A stretch of 44,274 nucleotides of DNA from Desulfobulbaceae bacterium. Its GTDB lineage: Bacteria; Desulfobacterota; Desulfobulbia; Desulfobulbales; SURF-16. Where the stretch lies: the NCBI GenBank assembly GCA_002868945.1, contig PKTX01000055.1, forward strand, positions 37,651 through 81,924. The letters are read 5' to 3'. Within the stretch, counting starts at the first letter, position 1. Every line of letters starts with the position of its first letter. The notes under the pieces are model-generated. The model saw only the letters and a list, made by a program, of their open reading frames with translations. It made no database searches and had not been told where the DNA came from. Position numbers and translations under genes: made by a program. Shown piece by piece: positions 17,969-26,404 of the stretch.

Positions 17969-20176
17969 CTAGTAACGCATATATTTCTTCCGCAGTCTTT
18001 CACGGACCAGTTCAGCGCCGGTATTGACCAGAAAGGTCATGACAAAGAGCAGCACGGCGCAGAGAAAGAGGACCCGGTAGAGGGTACCGTCCACCGGGGC
18101 CTCCGGAATTTCCACGGCAATATTGGCGGACAGGGTGCGCATGCCGTTGAAGATGGAAAGATCCATAATGGGTGTATTGCCGGTGGCCATAAGGACAATC
18201 ATTGTTTCACCCACGGCCCGGCCCAGACCGATCATGGCGCCGGCAAAAATACCGGGGCTGGCCGACGGTAGAATAACGCGCCAGACAGTCTGCCAGCGAC
18301 TGGCACCCAGGGCCATGGAGGCGGCAGTCAGGCTGGTGGGGACATTGGAGAGGGAATCCTCGGCAATGGAAAAGATAATGGGGATAACCGTAAAGCCGAG
18401 ACCAAAGGCGATGATGATGCAGTTGCGCTGGTCATAACGGCTGCCGGTGCTGTCAAAGAGAAAGCGGCTGAAGTTACCGTCAAAAAGCAGGTTTTCCAGG
18501 GGAGGCCCGAGGAGATAGGCAAGATAGGCACCTACCAGAAGAACCGGCAGGATTAAAATAAACTCATAACCGGGCCGCATTTCTTGCACCACCTGGAAGC
18601 GCTGACAGTATTGCCACACCAGAATAAAAAGGAGAAAGGCGCCGGGCAACAGCAAAAAACTCAAGAGCAACGCGACAATATGGGTCTCGATAAAAGGGGC
18701 CAGAACCAAGGCGATCAGGAAACCGATGACCACCGAGGGCACAGAGGCCATGACCTCCACCAGCGGTTTAATAAGACGCTGCAAGTGGGGCGGCGCAAAG
18801 TGGCTGATATAGACGGCCCCGAAGGTGGCCAGCGGCAGGGCAAAAATCATGGCATACATGGTGCCCTTGATGGTGCCGAACAACAGCGGCGTAATGGAAA
18901 ATTTCGCCTCATAATCGTCACTGCCTGCCGATGATTGCCAGACGTAATCGGGGGCATCGTAATTTTCATACCACACCTTGCCGAACAGGGTCCGCAGATT
19001 GATTTCCGGATGAGGATTATGCAGGGCATTGACCTGCAGAACATTATCGGCACCGAGGGAGATAAGGCTGTTGCCGCGCGAGGAAAGGGCAATCAGGTTA
19101 TGGGGACCGGCCATGTTGAGCAGATGCCGCTCACTGGTCATGTGGTCAAGGTGCAGACGCCCCTCATTATCAAGAGAAAGAAGGGATTTATCACGCTGTG
19201 AGGGGAGAATATAGCGCACCGCGCCCTGATGGCTTTGCAGGGTATGGATCTTACGCAGTTTTTTTGTTTCACTCGCCTCGCTGTCGCGCACTCCCATCCA
19301 GGTGGTAAGCGAGCCGCCGGCCGTGCCCACGGCCAGGGATTGAGAGCCAAAGACCATGGCCATGGCAGTGATCGGTTCTTTAAAGGCGGGCATGGTGTCG
19401 GTGAGGGTGATATCCGCATCAGCCAGACGCCAGCGCAGCAGGGTGCCGCCTTGCGTACCGGCAAAGAGGGCACGGCCGTCCCGTGCCAGGGCAAAAGCGG
19501 TGATCTCCTCAAAATAGGGGGCAATGGCCTGGCGCTCCTCGGAAATGGTTTCATCACCAAAGAGATCCTCGCGCACCGTGCGCCGCCAGATGGAAAAACC
19601 ATTGTCGGCGTGCAGGCTGACGCGCAGCAGCAGGCCTTCCTGCTCATTGAAAACAGCAAGACTGTCTACCACGGCCGCCTCGTGTTCAGGGGGGGGCAAA
19701 TGGTCGATTATCTCGGTCAGAGGCACAATGGTACGACGGCCTTGCTGATCGAATTGCGGCCGAAAATCAATGCGAGCCACGCTCAGGCTGCCATCATCCC
19801 AGAGCAGGCCATAGTGATTCGGAGCCACGGTAGTGACCTGTCTGAGCAATCGATTCGAGCCGGCAGCAAGATCAACCGCGACAGCGTTGTCCGTGTCGGC
19901 CAAGGGCCGAAAAAGCAGGCTGCCGGTGCTGTCGAGACTAAAGATATTCTGCTGATAATCATCAATGCCCAGGGCCACAAGCGGAGCGCGTTCCGATCCC
20001 TGACTGAGGGTGGCAAGAGGCTGCACCGAGGCCGGCTTGAAGAGAGGGATGGTCACTCTGACAATGAGAAAGAGGATGGCGATAACACTAAAGATAACCG
20101 CCACGCCGCCAACGGTAATAATGTGGCGCGCCACTGTATCAAGCTGTTTGTTGCGACGCAGTAAACGAGAATCCAT
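17969..20176 (-). CDS. pstC: Phosphate ABC transporter permease PstC, long form with periplasmic propeller-like domain
   Basis: A 735-residue permease, more than twice the classic size. One membrane span (about 22-45) precedes about 370 residues of repeating beta strands with WD/PQQ-like features (LLFRPLAD, FSLDSTGS, LFAGTQGGTLLRW, LAVGTAGGSLTTW), suggestive of a seven-bladed beta propeller in the periplasm. The permease domain (about 430-735) has the EAA-type loop AEDSLSNVPTSLTAASMALGA. It pairs with the similarly enlarged PstA. It starts at ATG 20176, downstream of a strong hairpin that separates it from pstS. Confidence 0.94.
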   Translation of the reverse strand: MDSRLLRRNKQLDTVARHIITVGGVAVIFSVIAILFLIVRVTIPLFKPASVQPLATLSQGSERAPLVALGIDDYQQNIFSLDSTGSLLFRPLADTDNAVAVDLAAGSNRLLRQVTTVAPNHYGLLWDDGSLSVARIDFRPQFDQQGRRTIVPLTEIIDHLPPPEHEAAVVDSLAVFNEQEGLLLRVSLHADNGFSIWRRTVREDLFGDETISEERQAIAPYFEEITAFALARDGRALFAGTQGGTLLRWRLADADITLTDTMPAFKEPITAMAMVFGSQSLAVGTAGGSLTTWMGVRDSEASETKKLRKIHTLQSHQGAVRYILPSQRDKSLLSLDNEGRLHLDHMTSERHLLNMAGPHNLIALSSRGNSLISLGADNVLQVNALHNPHPEINLRTLFGKVWYENYDAPDYVWQSSAGSDDYEAKFSITPLLFGTIKGTMYAMIFALPLATFGAVYISHFAPPHLQRLIKPLVEVMASVPSVVIGFLIALVLAPFIETHIVALLLSFLLLPGAFLLFILVWQYCQRFQVVQEMRPGYEFILILPVLLVGAYLAYLLGPPLENLLFDGNFSRFLFDSTGSRYDQRNCIIIAFGLGFTVIPIIFSIAEDSLSNVPTSLTAASMALGASRWQTVWRVILPSASPGIFAGAMIGLGRAVGETMIVLMATGNTPIMDLSIFNGMRTLSANIAVEIPEAPVDGTLYRVLFLCAVLLFVMTFLVNTGAELVRERLRKKYMRY

Positions 20177-20222
20177 GCGGCGTTAATACTCCGGAAAAGG
20201 CAGAATAAAATAAAAAATAAAG

Positions 20223-20268
20223 AGACAACAGGAAGAGGCACCCGATCGGGTGCCTCTTCCTGTTGTCT
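20223..20268 (-). terminator. Intercistronic attenuator/terminator between pstS and pstC
   Basis: A 46-base perfect palindrome (arms AGACAACAGGAAGAGGCACC and its complement) follows pstS in the direction of transcription. It is succeeded on the minus strand by CTTTATTTTTTATTTTATT, a U-rich tail. This is the arrangement of an intrinsic terminator with read-through, so pstS mRNA should exceed pstCAB mRNA, as is usual for a binding protein relative to its permease. Confidence 0.85.
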
Positions 20269-20289
20269 AGTGAGTTCGGCGGCCTGCTA

Positions 20290-21267
20290 TTACAAAAGAG
20301 AGAGCTGCTTTTCAACAAACTGGGCTGGCAGGGGCAGATAGCCGTCCTTGACAACAATCTCCTGACCCTCCTTGGAGAGGACGAATTTGAGAAATTCCCT
20401 GGTCAGAGTGGGCAAAGGCTGGTTGGGCTCCTTCACCACATAGATGTACAGGGTCCTGGCCAGCGGATATCTGCCACTCAGGACATTTTCATAGTTGGGG
20501 GCATAGGCCTCTTCACCCTCCTTGGCGGAGAGGGCCAGGGCCTTGACTCCGGAGGTCCGATAGCCGATACCGGAATAGCCGATGGCGGCACTATCCTCGG
20601 TAACAGCCATAACAACCGAGGCGGAACCGGGCTGCTCCTTGACCGTATCCTTGTAATCACCCTTAAAGAGGGCCTTTTTCTTGAAATAACCATAGGTGCC
20701 GGAGGCGGAATTACGGCCATATATACTGATGCCGGCCTGCTGCCATTGGCCGGTGAGGCCAAGCCCTCCCCAGGTGGAGATATCAGCCAGACCGCCCTTA
20801 CGCGTCTTGGAGAAAACAGCGTCAACCTGGGGCAGAGACATAGCCTCAAGGGGGTTGTCCTTGTGGACATAGACGGCGAGGGAGTCAAGGGCGACGCCGA
20901 TGCGGGTGGGCTTGAAGCCGTATTTGGCCTCAAACTTGTCCTCCTCGACATTTTTCATGGCCCTGGACATGGGGCCCAGCTGGGCGGTACCGGCGATCAG
21001 GGCCGGTGGTGCGGTGGAGGAACCCTTGCCCTCGACCTGAATTCTGACGTTGGGATATTTTTTGCGAAAGGACTCGGCCCAATAGGTCATCAGATTATTA
21101 AGGGTGTCGGAACCGATGGAGTTGAGGTTGCCGGAAACACCGCTGGTTTTCCGGTACTCCTTGATATCGGCATCAACCGTGGTGGCGGCGCCGGCCATGG
21201 AAAGGCTGCTCAGAGTGGCGGCGCCGACCAGCGCGGCAAAGATAAGGGGGCGAATAGGTGACTTCAT
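20290..21267 (-). CDS. pstS: Phosphate-binding periplasmic protein PstS
   Basis: A 325-residue periplasmic phosphate receptor. It begins with a signal peptide (MKSPIRPLIFAALVGAATLS, predicted cleavage after SMAGA). The mature part shows the binding residues typical of PstS: GSDTLNN near the start, GKGSSTAPPAL, and RNSASGTYGYF. The chosen ATG at 21267 has AAAGGAGA 8 bases upstream. The frame stays open for another 68 codons upstream, but that part precedes a clear Shine-Dalgarno and signal peptide, so I leave it out. First gene of the pst-pho operon. Confidence 0.95.
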   Translation of the reverse strand: MKSPIRPLIFAALVGAATLSSLSMAGAATTVDADIKEYRKTSGVSGNLNSIGSDTLNNLMTYWAESFRKKYPNVRIQVEGKGSSTAPPALIAGTAQLGPMSRAMKNVEEDKFEAKYGFKPTRIGVALDSLAVYVHKDNPLEAMSLPQVDAVFSKTRKGGLADISTWGGLGLTGQWQQAGISIYGRNSASGTYGYFKKKALFKGDYKDTVKEQPGSASVVMAVTEDSAAIGYSGIGYRTSGVKALALSAKEGEEAYAPNYENVLSGRYPLARTLYIYVVKEPNQPLPTLTREFLKFVLSKEGQEIVVKDGYLPLPAQFVEKQLSLL

Positions 21268-21705
21268 CAATGTTTCTCCTTTGGTAAGTGGCGTTCCAAC
21301 AAGGATTCGTTTTGAGGTACGGCAGGGGGCCACAATAAGCACGGGCATCTTTTTAAAATTGCCGAGATTATCTTTAAGCACCACGCCGTGATCGCCCAAA
21401 AGGCCTTTGCTGGTCAGGCACTGATTGTGATGGGGCATAGATACTTCTGCCCGGGACCATACGAGCCGCATGTGCGGTACCAGGGCTGATAGTGCCAGGC
21501 CGATATTATGAAAATGTTAAAAAAAAATGATGATTCGATGAAATCGACCGAACCTTTTTCAACATCGGCAATGTCTATTATTATGCCGCATCAAACAAAG
21601 GATAACTGTGCCAGGCAAATGTTAAGATTGTGTTAAAAATGGCCCGGGCAAATAAAAAAAATGCTTCCCACTGAAACTCAGCCATCCGTAAAGAGGAAAA
21701 GGTCT
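21268..21705. other. Divergent pstS/msrAB intergenic region with long pstS leader
   Basis: These 438 bases separate pstS (minus) from msrAB (plus). The half nearest pstS is GC-balanced leader with small hairpins (for example GGGCA/TGCCC at about 21434-21453) but no riboswitch I can name. The half nearest msrAB (21500-21660) is AT-rich and carries TTAACA repeats that could bind PhoB (annotated separately). The exact start sites of either gene cannot be read. Confidence 0.5.
21620..21636 (-). promoter_or_regulatory. Candidate PHO box (TTAACA-N5-TTAACA)
   Basis: On the minus strand, TTAACA-CAATC-TTAACA gives two direct repeats with the 11-base period used by PhoB/PhoP-type regulators. A further TTAACA lies at 21515-21520. 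The site is upstream of pstS, whose operon also encodes the regulator. It is identical in layout to the Bacillus PhoP box consensus TT(A/T/C)ACA-N5 repeats. Binding is not shown, and the distance to pstS (about 350 bases) implies a long leader. Confidence 0.45.
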
Positions 21706-22755
21706 ATGAATATGAAAGGGATAACAAAGAAACTGTGCTACTCGCTCCTTGTTTTACTGGCCCTGCCCGTTGTCAGCCACGGCAACAGACGGCTGGAAAA
21801 GGCCACCTTTGCCGGCGGCTGTTTCTGGTGCATGGAGGCTCCTTTTGAAAAGCTGCCTGGGGTGACGACCGTGGTCAGCGGCTACAGCGGCGGCAACACG
21901 GCAAACCCCACCTATGAGGAGGTCTCGGCCGGCAACAGCGGTCACCTGGAGGTGGTGCAGATAGAGTATGACCCGCAAGAGGTGAGCTATGCAGAGCTCC
22001 TGGAGGTCTTCTGGCGCCAGGTGGACCCCACCGACCAGGGCGGCCAGTTTGTTGATCGCGGCAGTCAATACGCCACCGCCATCTTCTACCACAACGAGGA
22101 GCAGCGTCTGGCGGCCCGCAAATCGCGGCAAGCCCTGGCGGCAAGCGGTCGATATGATGGCGATATTGTCACCCCCATCCTGGCGGCCCAGCCCTTTTAT
22201 GCGGCCGAGGAGTATCATCAGGATTATTACAGGGAAAACCCCATCCGCTATAAGTTCTACCGCTATCGTTCCGGCCGCGACGACTTTCTGGACAAGGTGT
22301 GGGGTGAGGAGAAAAACAACCCGGAGGCTCAATTACCCGAACGGCTCACCGACCTGCAGTACAAGGTGGTGCGTGAAAACGGCACGGAGCCACCCTTTGA
22401 CAACGAATACTGGGACAACAAGAGGGCGGGTATCTATGTAGATATCGTCTCCGGCGCACCCCTCTTCAGCTCCACGGACAAGTATGATTCAGGCACGGGC
22501 TGGCCCAGCTTCACCAGGCCCATTGAGCCGGAAAACCTGAAAGAGGTACAGGACCGCAGCCTGTGGAGGACGCGCACCGAGGTGCGCGGCGTCAAGGCCG
22601 ACACCCACCTGGGCCATGTCTTTGACGATGGACCGCCTCCCAGCGGTCGGCGCTACTGCATCAACTCCGCGGCCCTGCGCTTTATTCCCCAAGAAAGGTT
22701 GGCGGCAGAGGGCTATGGCAACTACCTGTCGCTCTTTGGGCCGGACAAGGAGTGA
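21706..22755 (+). CDS. msrAB: Fused peptide-methionine sulfoxide reductase MsrA-MsrB, exported
   Basis: A 349-residue bifunctional repair enzyme reducing both S- and R-methionine sulfoxide in proteins. An N-terminal signal/anchor ([20 protein letters not shown]) indicates the periplasm. MsrA (about 30-200) has the catalytic C42 in GGCFWC. MsrB (about 208-345) has [12 protein letters not shown] and the catalytic cysteine in [12 protein letters not shown]. The CxxC zinc pairs of many MsrB proteins are absent, and the serine/threonine at positions often occupied by a resolving cysteine suggests reduction by an external thiol donor. The start is ATG 21706 with GAGGAAAAGG upstream; ATG at 21712 is equally possible. 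It is divergent from pstS. Confidence 0.95.
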   Translation: MNMKGITKKLCYSLLVLLALPVVSHGNRRLEKATFAGGCFWCMEAPFEKLPGVTTVVSGYSGGNTANPTYEEVSAGNSGHLEVVQIEYDPQEVSYAELLEVFWRQVDPTDQGGQFVDRGSQYATAIFYHNEEQRLAARKSRQALAASGRYDGDIVTPILAAQPFYAAEEYHQDYYRENPIRYKFYRYRSGRDDFLDKVWGEEKNNPEAQLPERLTDLQYKVVRENGTEPPFDNEYWDNKRAGIYVDIVSGAPLFSSTDKYDSGTGWPSFTRPIEPENLKEVQDRSLWRTRTEVRGVKADTHLGHVFDDGPPPSGRRYCINSAALRFIPQERLAAEGYGNYLSLFGPDKE

Positions 22756-22792
22756 TGGTCTGGCAACGCCAAGAAAAAGGCTTCGCCCCTCC

Positions 22793-23560
22793 TTATGAGG
22801 CAGGCTGATCAGGCACCACCAGCAGTCGCCCCTTATGACGGACAATATCCACCTGCACGTCGTAGACGGCGGAAATCATCTCCGTCGTGAGCTGCTCCGG
22901 GCTGCCGGCGGCAAAGACCCTGCCCTGCCGGACCAGAAGAAAGCGGTCCATGAAGCGCAGGGCCAGATTAAGATCATGCAGGGTAATGACCACGCCCACC
23001 CGCTGCTCATCGGCCACCCGGCGGATGATCTGCAGGATCTCAAGCTGGTTTTTGAGATCCAGGCTGCTGGTGGGTTCATCAAGCAGAAGCACCCTGGGCT
23101 CCTGAACCAGTGCCCTGGCAATACAGACCTTCTGCAGTTCACCGCCGCTCAGCTCATCGGTACGGCGCAGGGCCAGGTGAGCCAGCCCCAGCCGGCGCAG
23201 GGCGCCATCGGTTTTCTGCAGATCCGCGCGGCTGCTGTGCCAGCGCAGGTGGGGCTTTCTCCCCAGCAGTACCGCATCAAAAGCTGTCATGCCAGCCCCT
23301 TCGGCCCGTTGGCTGACATAACCAAAATTCCTGGCAATCTTCTGCTTGGCCATTGCCGCCACCTTGATGTTGTCAAGAAGCACCTGGCCGGACCAGGGCC
23401 TGAGCATGGCATTGACACAGCGCAACAGGCTGGTTTTGCCCACGCCATTGGGACCCAGAATCGTCAGAATCTGGCCGGGTTGCAGGGTAAAACCGAGATC
23501 ATGGAGAATGATGCGGCCGTTGCTGTAGCCCATGCGCAGCTTGTCAACCTCCAGCATCAT
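22793..23560 (-). CDS. FecE/BtuD-type ABC transporter ATPase
   Basis: A 255-residue ATPase of the iron-siderophore/B12/metal import class. Walker A is GPNGVGKTS, the signature ELSGGELQKV, Walker B PRVLLLDEPTSSLD, and the H-loop ITLHDLNLAL. The QRAEGAGMTAFDAVLLGRKPH region is typical of FecE. It starts at the ATG overlapping the permease stop by one base (TGATG). Last gene of the DUF4198-FmdE-ABC operon, so it likely drives import of whatever the periplasmic partner binds. Confidence 0.94.
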   Translation of the reverse strand: MMLEVDKLRMGYSNGRIILHDLGFTLQPGQILTILGPNGVGKTSLLRCVNAMLRPWSGQVLLDNIKVAAMAKQKIARNFGYVSQRAEGAGMTAFDAVLLGRKPHLRWHSSRADLQKTDGALRRLGLAHLALRRTDELSGGELQKVCIARALVQEPRVLLLDEPTSSLDLKNQLEILQIIRRVADEQRVGVVITLHDLNLALRFMDRFLLVRQGRVFAAGSPEQLTTEMISAVYDVQVDIVRHKGRLLVVPDQPAS

Positions 23561-24630
23561 CACCTTTGCCTGCTGATCAGAATAGAGAGAAAGGCCGGCG
23601 CCCCCAGAAAGGCGGTGAGAATCGCCACCGGCAAGACATGCGGTGCCAACAGCTGCCGGGCCGCCGTATCTGCCGCCAGGAGGAGGGCCGCGCCCACCAG
23701 GGCGGCGCCAGGCATGACAAAACGATGGTCGTCGCCGATAAGCCGTCGCACCACATGGGGACAGATGAGGCCGACAAAGCCGATTATACCCAGAAAGGAG
23801 ACAATGCAGGCTGTCACGGCCGAGGCCGTGATCATGCCCAACAGCCGCACCCGCTCCACCCGCACTCCAAGACTGCGGGCCGTTTCATCGCCGGCCGCCA
23901 TGGCGTTGTAATTCCAGCGGTTGCACGCAAAAAAGAGCAGGGCAGCAGCCACCATGACCGCCATGATAGCCACCTCGCGCCAGCCGGCCCGGCCGCTATC
24001 ACCAAAGCTCCAGAAGAGCATGGCTGCCAGCTGCACATCATCGGCAAAATATTGCAGGAACATGGTGCCGGCTGAACAGAGGGCCCCCAGGGCCACGCCG
24101 CTCAACACCATGACCTCGGGCGTGGCACCGCGCCGTCCGGCAATGGCGATAATAACCAGGGAGATGAGCATACAGCCGGCAAAGGCGCTGGCCGTGGTGA
24201 GCCACGGCTTGACAATGGTCAGCACGGTTGTCTGGCCGGGCTGCATAAAACCGCTGCCCAGCACCATCACGGCAAAGGCGGCGCCAAAGGCCCCGGCCTG
24301 GGAAAGTCCCAGGGTAAAGGGCGACCCCAGAGGGTTACGCAGGATCGACTGCATGGCGGCTCCGGCTGCCGCCAAGCCGGCCCCGGCCAACAGCGCTGCC
24401 AGGGCCTGAGGCAGTCTGATGTTGAAAATGATGATACGCAGGCGCTCATCGCTTGCCGAACCTACCAGGGTGCGCAACACCTCTGGCACGGGCAGGCGAA
24501 CCGGCCCCAGGGAGACGGCCATGATCAACAGACCAGCACAGAGCAGGCTCAAACCGGCCAGGAAGATGACCTTGCCGGCCAGGTAGTTTCCATATGCCAC
24601 CCAGAGGCGTTCTTCATCAAGAGACGACAT
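23560..24630 (-). CDS. FecCD/BtuC-type ABC transporter permease
   Basis: A 356-residue polytopic membrane protein of the FecCD family with about nine or ten predicted spans. Characteristic segments are LAALLAGAGLAAAGAAMQSILRNPLGSPFTLGLS, the cytoplasmic coupling region AAGDETARSLGV, and GFVGLICPHVVRRLIGDDHR near the C-terminus. It starts at ATG 24630 (MSSLDEERLW), 5 bases before the end boundary of the binding-protein gene. The upstream extension is poorly hydrophobic and lies inside the neighbour. It forms the channel for the operon's ABC importer. Confidence 0.93.
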   Translation of the reverse strand: MSSLDEERLWVAYGNYLAGKVIFLAGLSLLCAGLLIMAVSLGPVRLPVPEVLRTLVGSASDERLRIIIFNIRLPQALAALLAGAGLAAAGAAMQSILRNPLGSPFTLGLSQAGAFGAAFAVMVLGSGFMQPGQTTVLTIVKPWLTTASAFAGCMLISLVIIAIAGRRGATPEVMVLSGVALGALCSAGTMFLQYFADDVQLAAMLFWSFGDSGRAGWREVAIMAVMVAAALLFFACNRWNYNAMAAGDETARSLGVRVERVRLLGMITASAVTACIVSFLGIIGFVGLICPHVVRRLIGDDHRFVMPGAALVGAALLLAADTAARQLLAPHVLPVAILTAFLGAPAFLSILISRQR

Positions 24631-24634
24631 GCTG

Positions 24635-25798
24635 TCAACGGAGTTCCAGGCGATTGAAGGGCAGGCCGCCATACTGCGCCTGCAGGCGGGCAAAGGCCCG
24701 AGCCCCGTTCAGAAACAGGGAGATCTCCTCGGCCCGGGCCAGGGGCTCGATATCGGCAAAGTGTTGCGGGTAAAGAACCTTGCCCACATAATAGGCATTG
24801 GCAAAGATGGTTTCAAAGTTCTGGGTGTAGGAGTTGTAGGGAAAGAGACCGTAGATCCGAGACCACCGCACGGCAGACAGGGCCTGGTAGGCGGCATCGT
24901 TACGCAGCTCATCCAAGGCATTGCTGCCGGCGGCCAGGGCCATGGTGGAAAGATCCACAAAAATCACCTGCGGGTCACGCCGGACAATGAGCTCCTTGGC
25001 CACCATGGCATGGGAAAGGGGCCGGTCGCCAGGAGTCGGAGCGGCAATGTTGTCGGTACCGGTAAAGACAAAGGGTGCAAAGGAGGGCTCGGTGGACTGA
25101 AAACCCTGGGGACCACGCTGCCCCAAACCACCGACATAGCAGGAGGGCCGCTCTGTTACCGGAATATTACTGGTACGCCGGCGCAGGTCCTCCTCCATGG
25201 CCGTGAAAAAGGCAATTACCTTTTCGGCCCGCTCCTGCCGGCCCAGGACAGCAGCCATCAGACGCAGGGCCTGCTCAAGATGAGGCCGGCCGTAGGTAAG
25301 GTTGCCATACTCCAGGGTAATCACCGGAATACCGGTCTTGGCCTGGAGCCGATCAGCATCCTGGCCGGCAAAGGTCTTGAAGATCACCTGGGGTTGAGGC
25401 TGCAGGGCGGCGATGAGCTCCGGGTTGTCACGGCCGCGGAATTGGCCGAAAAGGGGATAGGTGGCAAACTGCGGATTGGCCATGGCATAGGGCCTGGCAT
25501 CAATGGGGGCAGGGCCCTGCTCAATGCTGTCCACCGCCACAATGCAATCCTGGGCCTGCAGATAGGTGAGCAGCCGCAGACAGCCGGGGCCGGAACAGAT
25601 CACCCGTTCCACCTGGTCGGCAATGGTGACCCGACGACCGGCCGCATCCCTAATGGTGCGGGCCGCCTGGGCCTGCGTTACCAAGGCCAGGAGGACAAGG
25701 AGGCAACCCATCACCCGGAAAAAACGGGGCAGGCCAGGCCCCTTGCCCCGATGTTGTTGGCAGGATCGGCCCCGAACAGGTGTGCGGATATGGTTCAT
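24635..25798 (-). CDS. Periplasmic metal/siderophore-type substrate-binding protein
   Basis: A 387-residue protein of the TroA/FepB-like cluster. A long basic n-region (1-28) leads into a signal peptide (VMGCLLVLLALVTQAQA), with mature start near ARTIRDAAGRRV. The RDAAGRRVTI and VERVICSGPGCLRLLTYL segments are the normal N-lobe opening of this class. It shares an ATGA overlap with the FmdE gene. This class binds ferric siderophores, haem, cobalamin or, in some operons, nickel, molybdate or tungstate. The operon context and operator favour nickel, as discussed in the findings. Confidence 0.88.
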   Translation of the reverse strand: MNHIRTPVRGRSCQQHRGKGPGLPRFFRVMGCLLVLLALVTQAQAARTIRDAAGRRVTIADQVERVICSGPGCLRLLTYLQAQDCIVAVDSIEQGPAPIDARPYAMANPQFATYPLFGQFRGRDNPELIAALQPQPQVIFKTFAGQDADRLQAKTGIPVITLEYGNLTYGRPHLEQALRLMAAVLGRQERAEKVIAFFTAMEEDLRRRTSNIPVTERPSCYVGGLGQRGPQGFQSTEPSFAPFVFTGTDNIAAPTPGDRPLSHAMVAKELIVRRDPQVIFVDLSTMALAAGSNALDELRNDAAYQALSAVRWSRIYGLFPYNSYTQNFETIFANAYYVGKVLYPQHFADIEPLARAEEISLFLNGARAFARLQAQYGGLPFNRLELR

Positions 25799-26370
25799 TT
25801 CGGCCAGCCCCGCTCATAGTCGACCAAACAGTCGAGACAGACCGTTTGGCCATCCTGGAACCGGGCCGATTGTTCGGTGCAGCTCTCGCCGCACTGCCGA
25901 CACACCACGGCGGCAAGGAGGCGCGCCCGGCTCGGCGCTTCATAGGACGGCTCCTTGAAGTCAAAGAGCTCGGCAAGGGGGGCTGTGAGAATATGGCTCT
26001 GCAGGGCCTGACGATCCATGTCAGCGGCGGACAACGGTTTTTTAAAGACCAGACGGATGGCGCCGCCGCTTGTGCGACAGAAAAAGGTGAAGGCCATTTT
26101 ACCGCGATCACGCCACAGGAGGTTCCCCTTGCCCACTGTACAGCCGGTCAAGACCTGCACCGCATCCACACCGCAGGCATCGTTTTCGCTGACGCAGACC
26201 ACCTCCTCATCCGTGGCAAAAGAGAGGCCGAGCCGTTGGCCGGCCGCCTCGCAGGCCCGCACGCCAATGGCCAGCCCCGGACAGCTGTGACCATGAAATT
26301 CCCGGCAGCGCTGCCAGGCACCGGCCAGGGTGGTAGACATGGCTGTCTCTGTTTTATCGTGACTCTGCAT
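25795..26370 (-). CDS. FmdE-family protein with C-terminal zinc ribbon
   Basis: A 191-residue member of the FmdE family, named from the molybdenum formylmethanofuran dehydrogenase operon. The N-terminal FHGHSCPGLAIGVRA motif, NDACGVDAVQVLTGCTVGKGNL and the following beta region are conserved hallmarks. The C-terminal CRQCGESC...CLDCL is a four-cysteine zinc ribbon. The biochemical function is unknown; the family recurs beside metal transporters and metalloenzymes. I start at ATG 26370, with AAAGGAGG about 10 bases upstream; a longer reading would overlap the DUF4198 gene. It is overlapped by the binding-protein gene (ATGA). Confidence 0.9.
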   Translation of the reverse strand: MQSHDKTETAMSTTLAGAWQRCREFHGHSCPGLAIGVRACEAAGQRLGLSFATDEEVVCVSENDACGVDAVQVLTGCTVGKGNLLWRDRGKMAFTFFCRTSGGAIRLVFKKPLSAADMDRQALQSHILTAPLAELFDFKEPSYEAPSRARLLAAVVCRQCGESCTEQSARFQDGQTVCLDCLVDYERGWPK

Positions 26371-26404
26371 GGTTATCCCGCCTCCTTTGCAGCAGTGGAG
26401 ATGA

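Noticed and set aside
20290-21471. PstS extended by 68 residues upstream of the signal peptide
   Set aside because: The frame is open and looks mildly protein-like, but a strong Shine-Dalgarno and a normal signal peptide sit at 21267, and an extra N-terminal part would block export.
21440-21490. Sequence resembling a group II intron fragment (CGAGCCGCATGTGCGG)
   Set aside because: Only about 15 bases match the remembered motif; no reverse transcriptase, domain V hairpin or intron boundaries are present.
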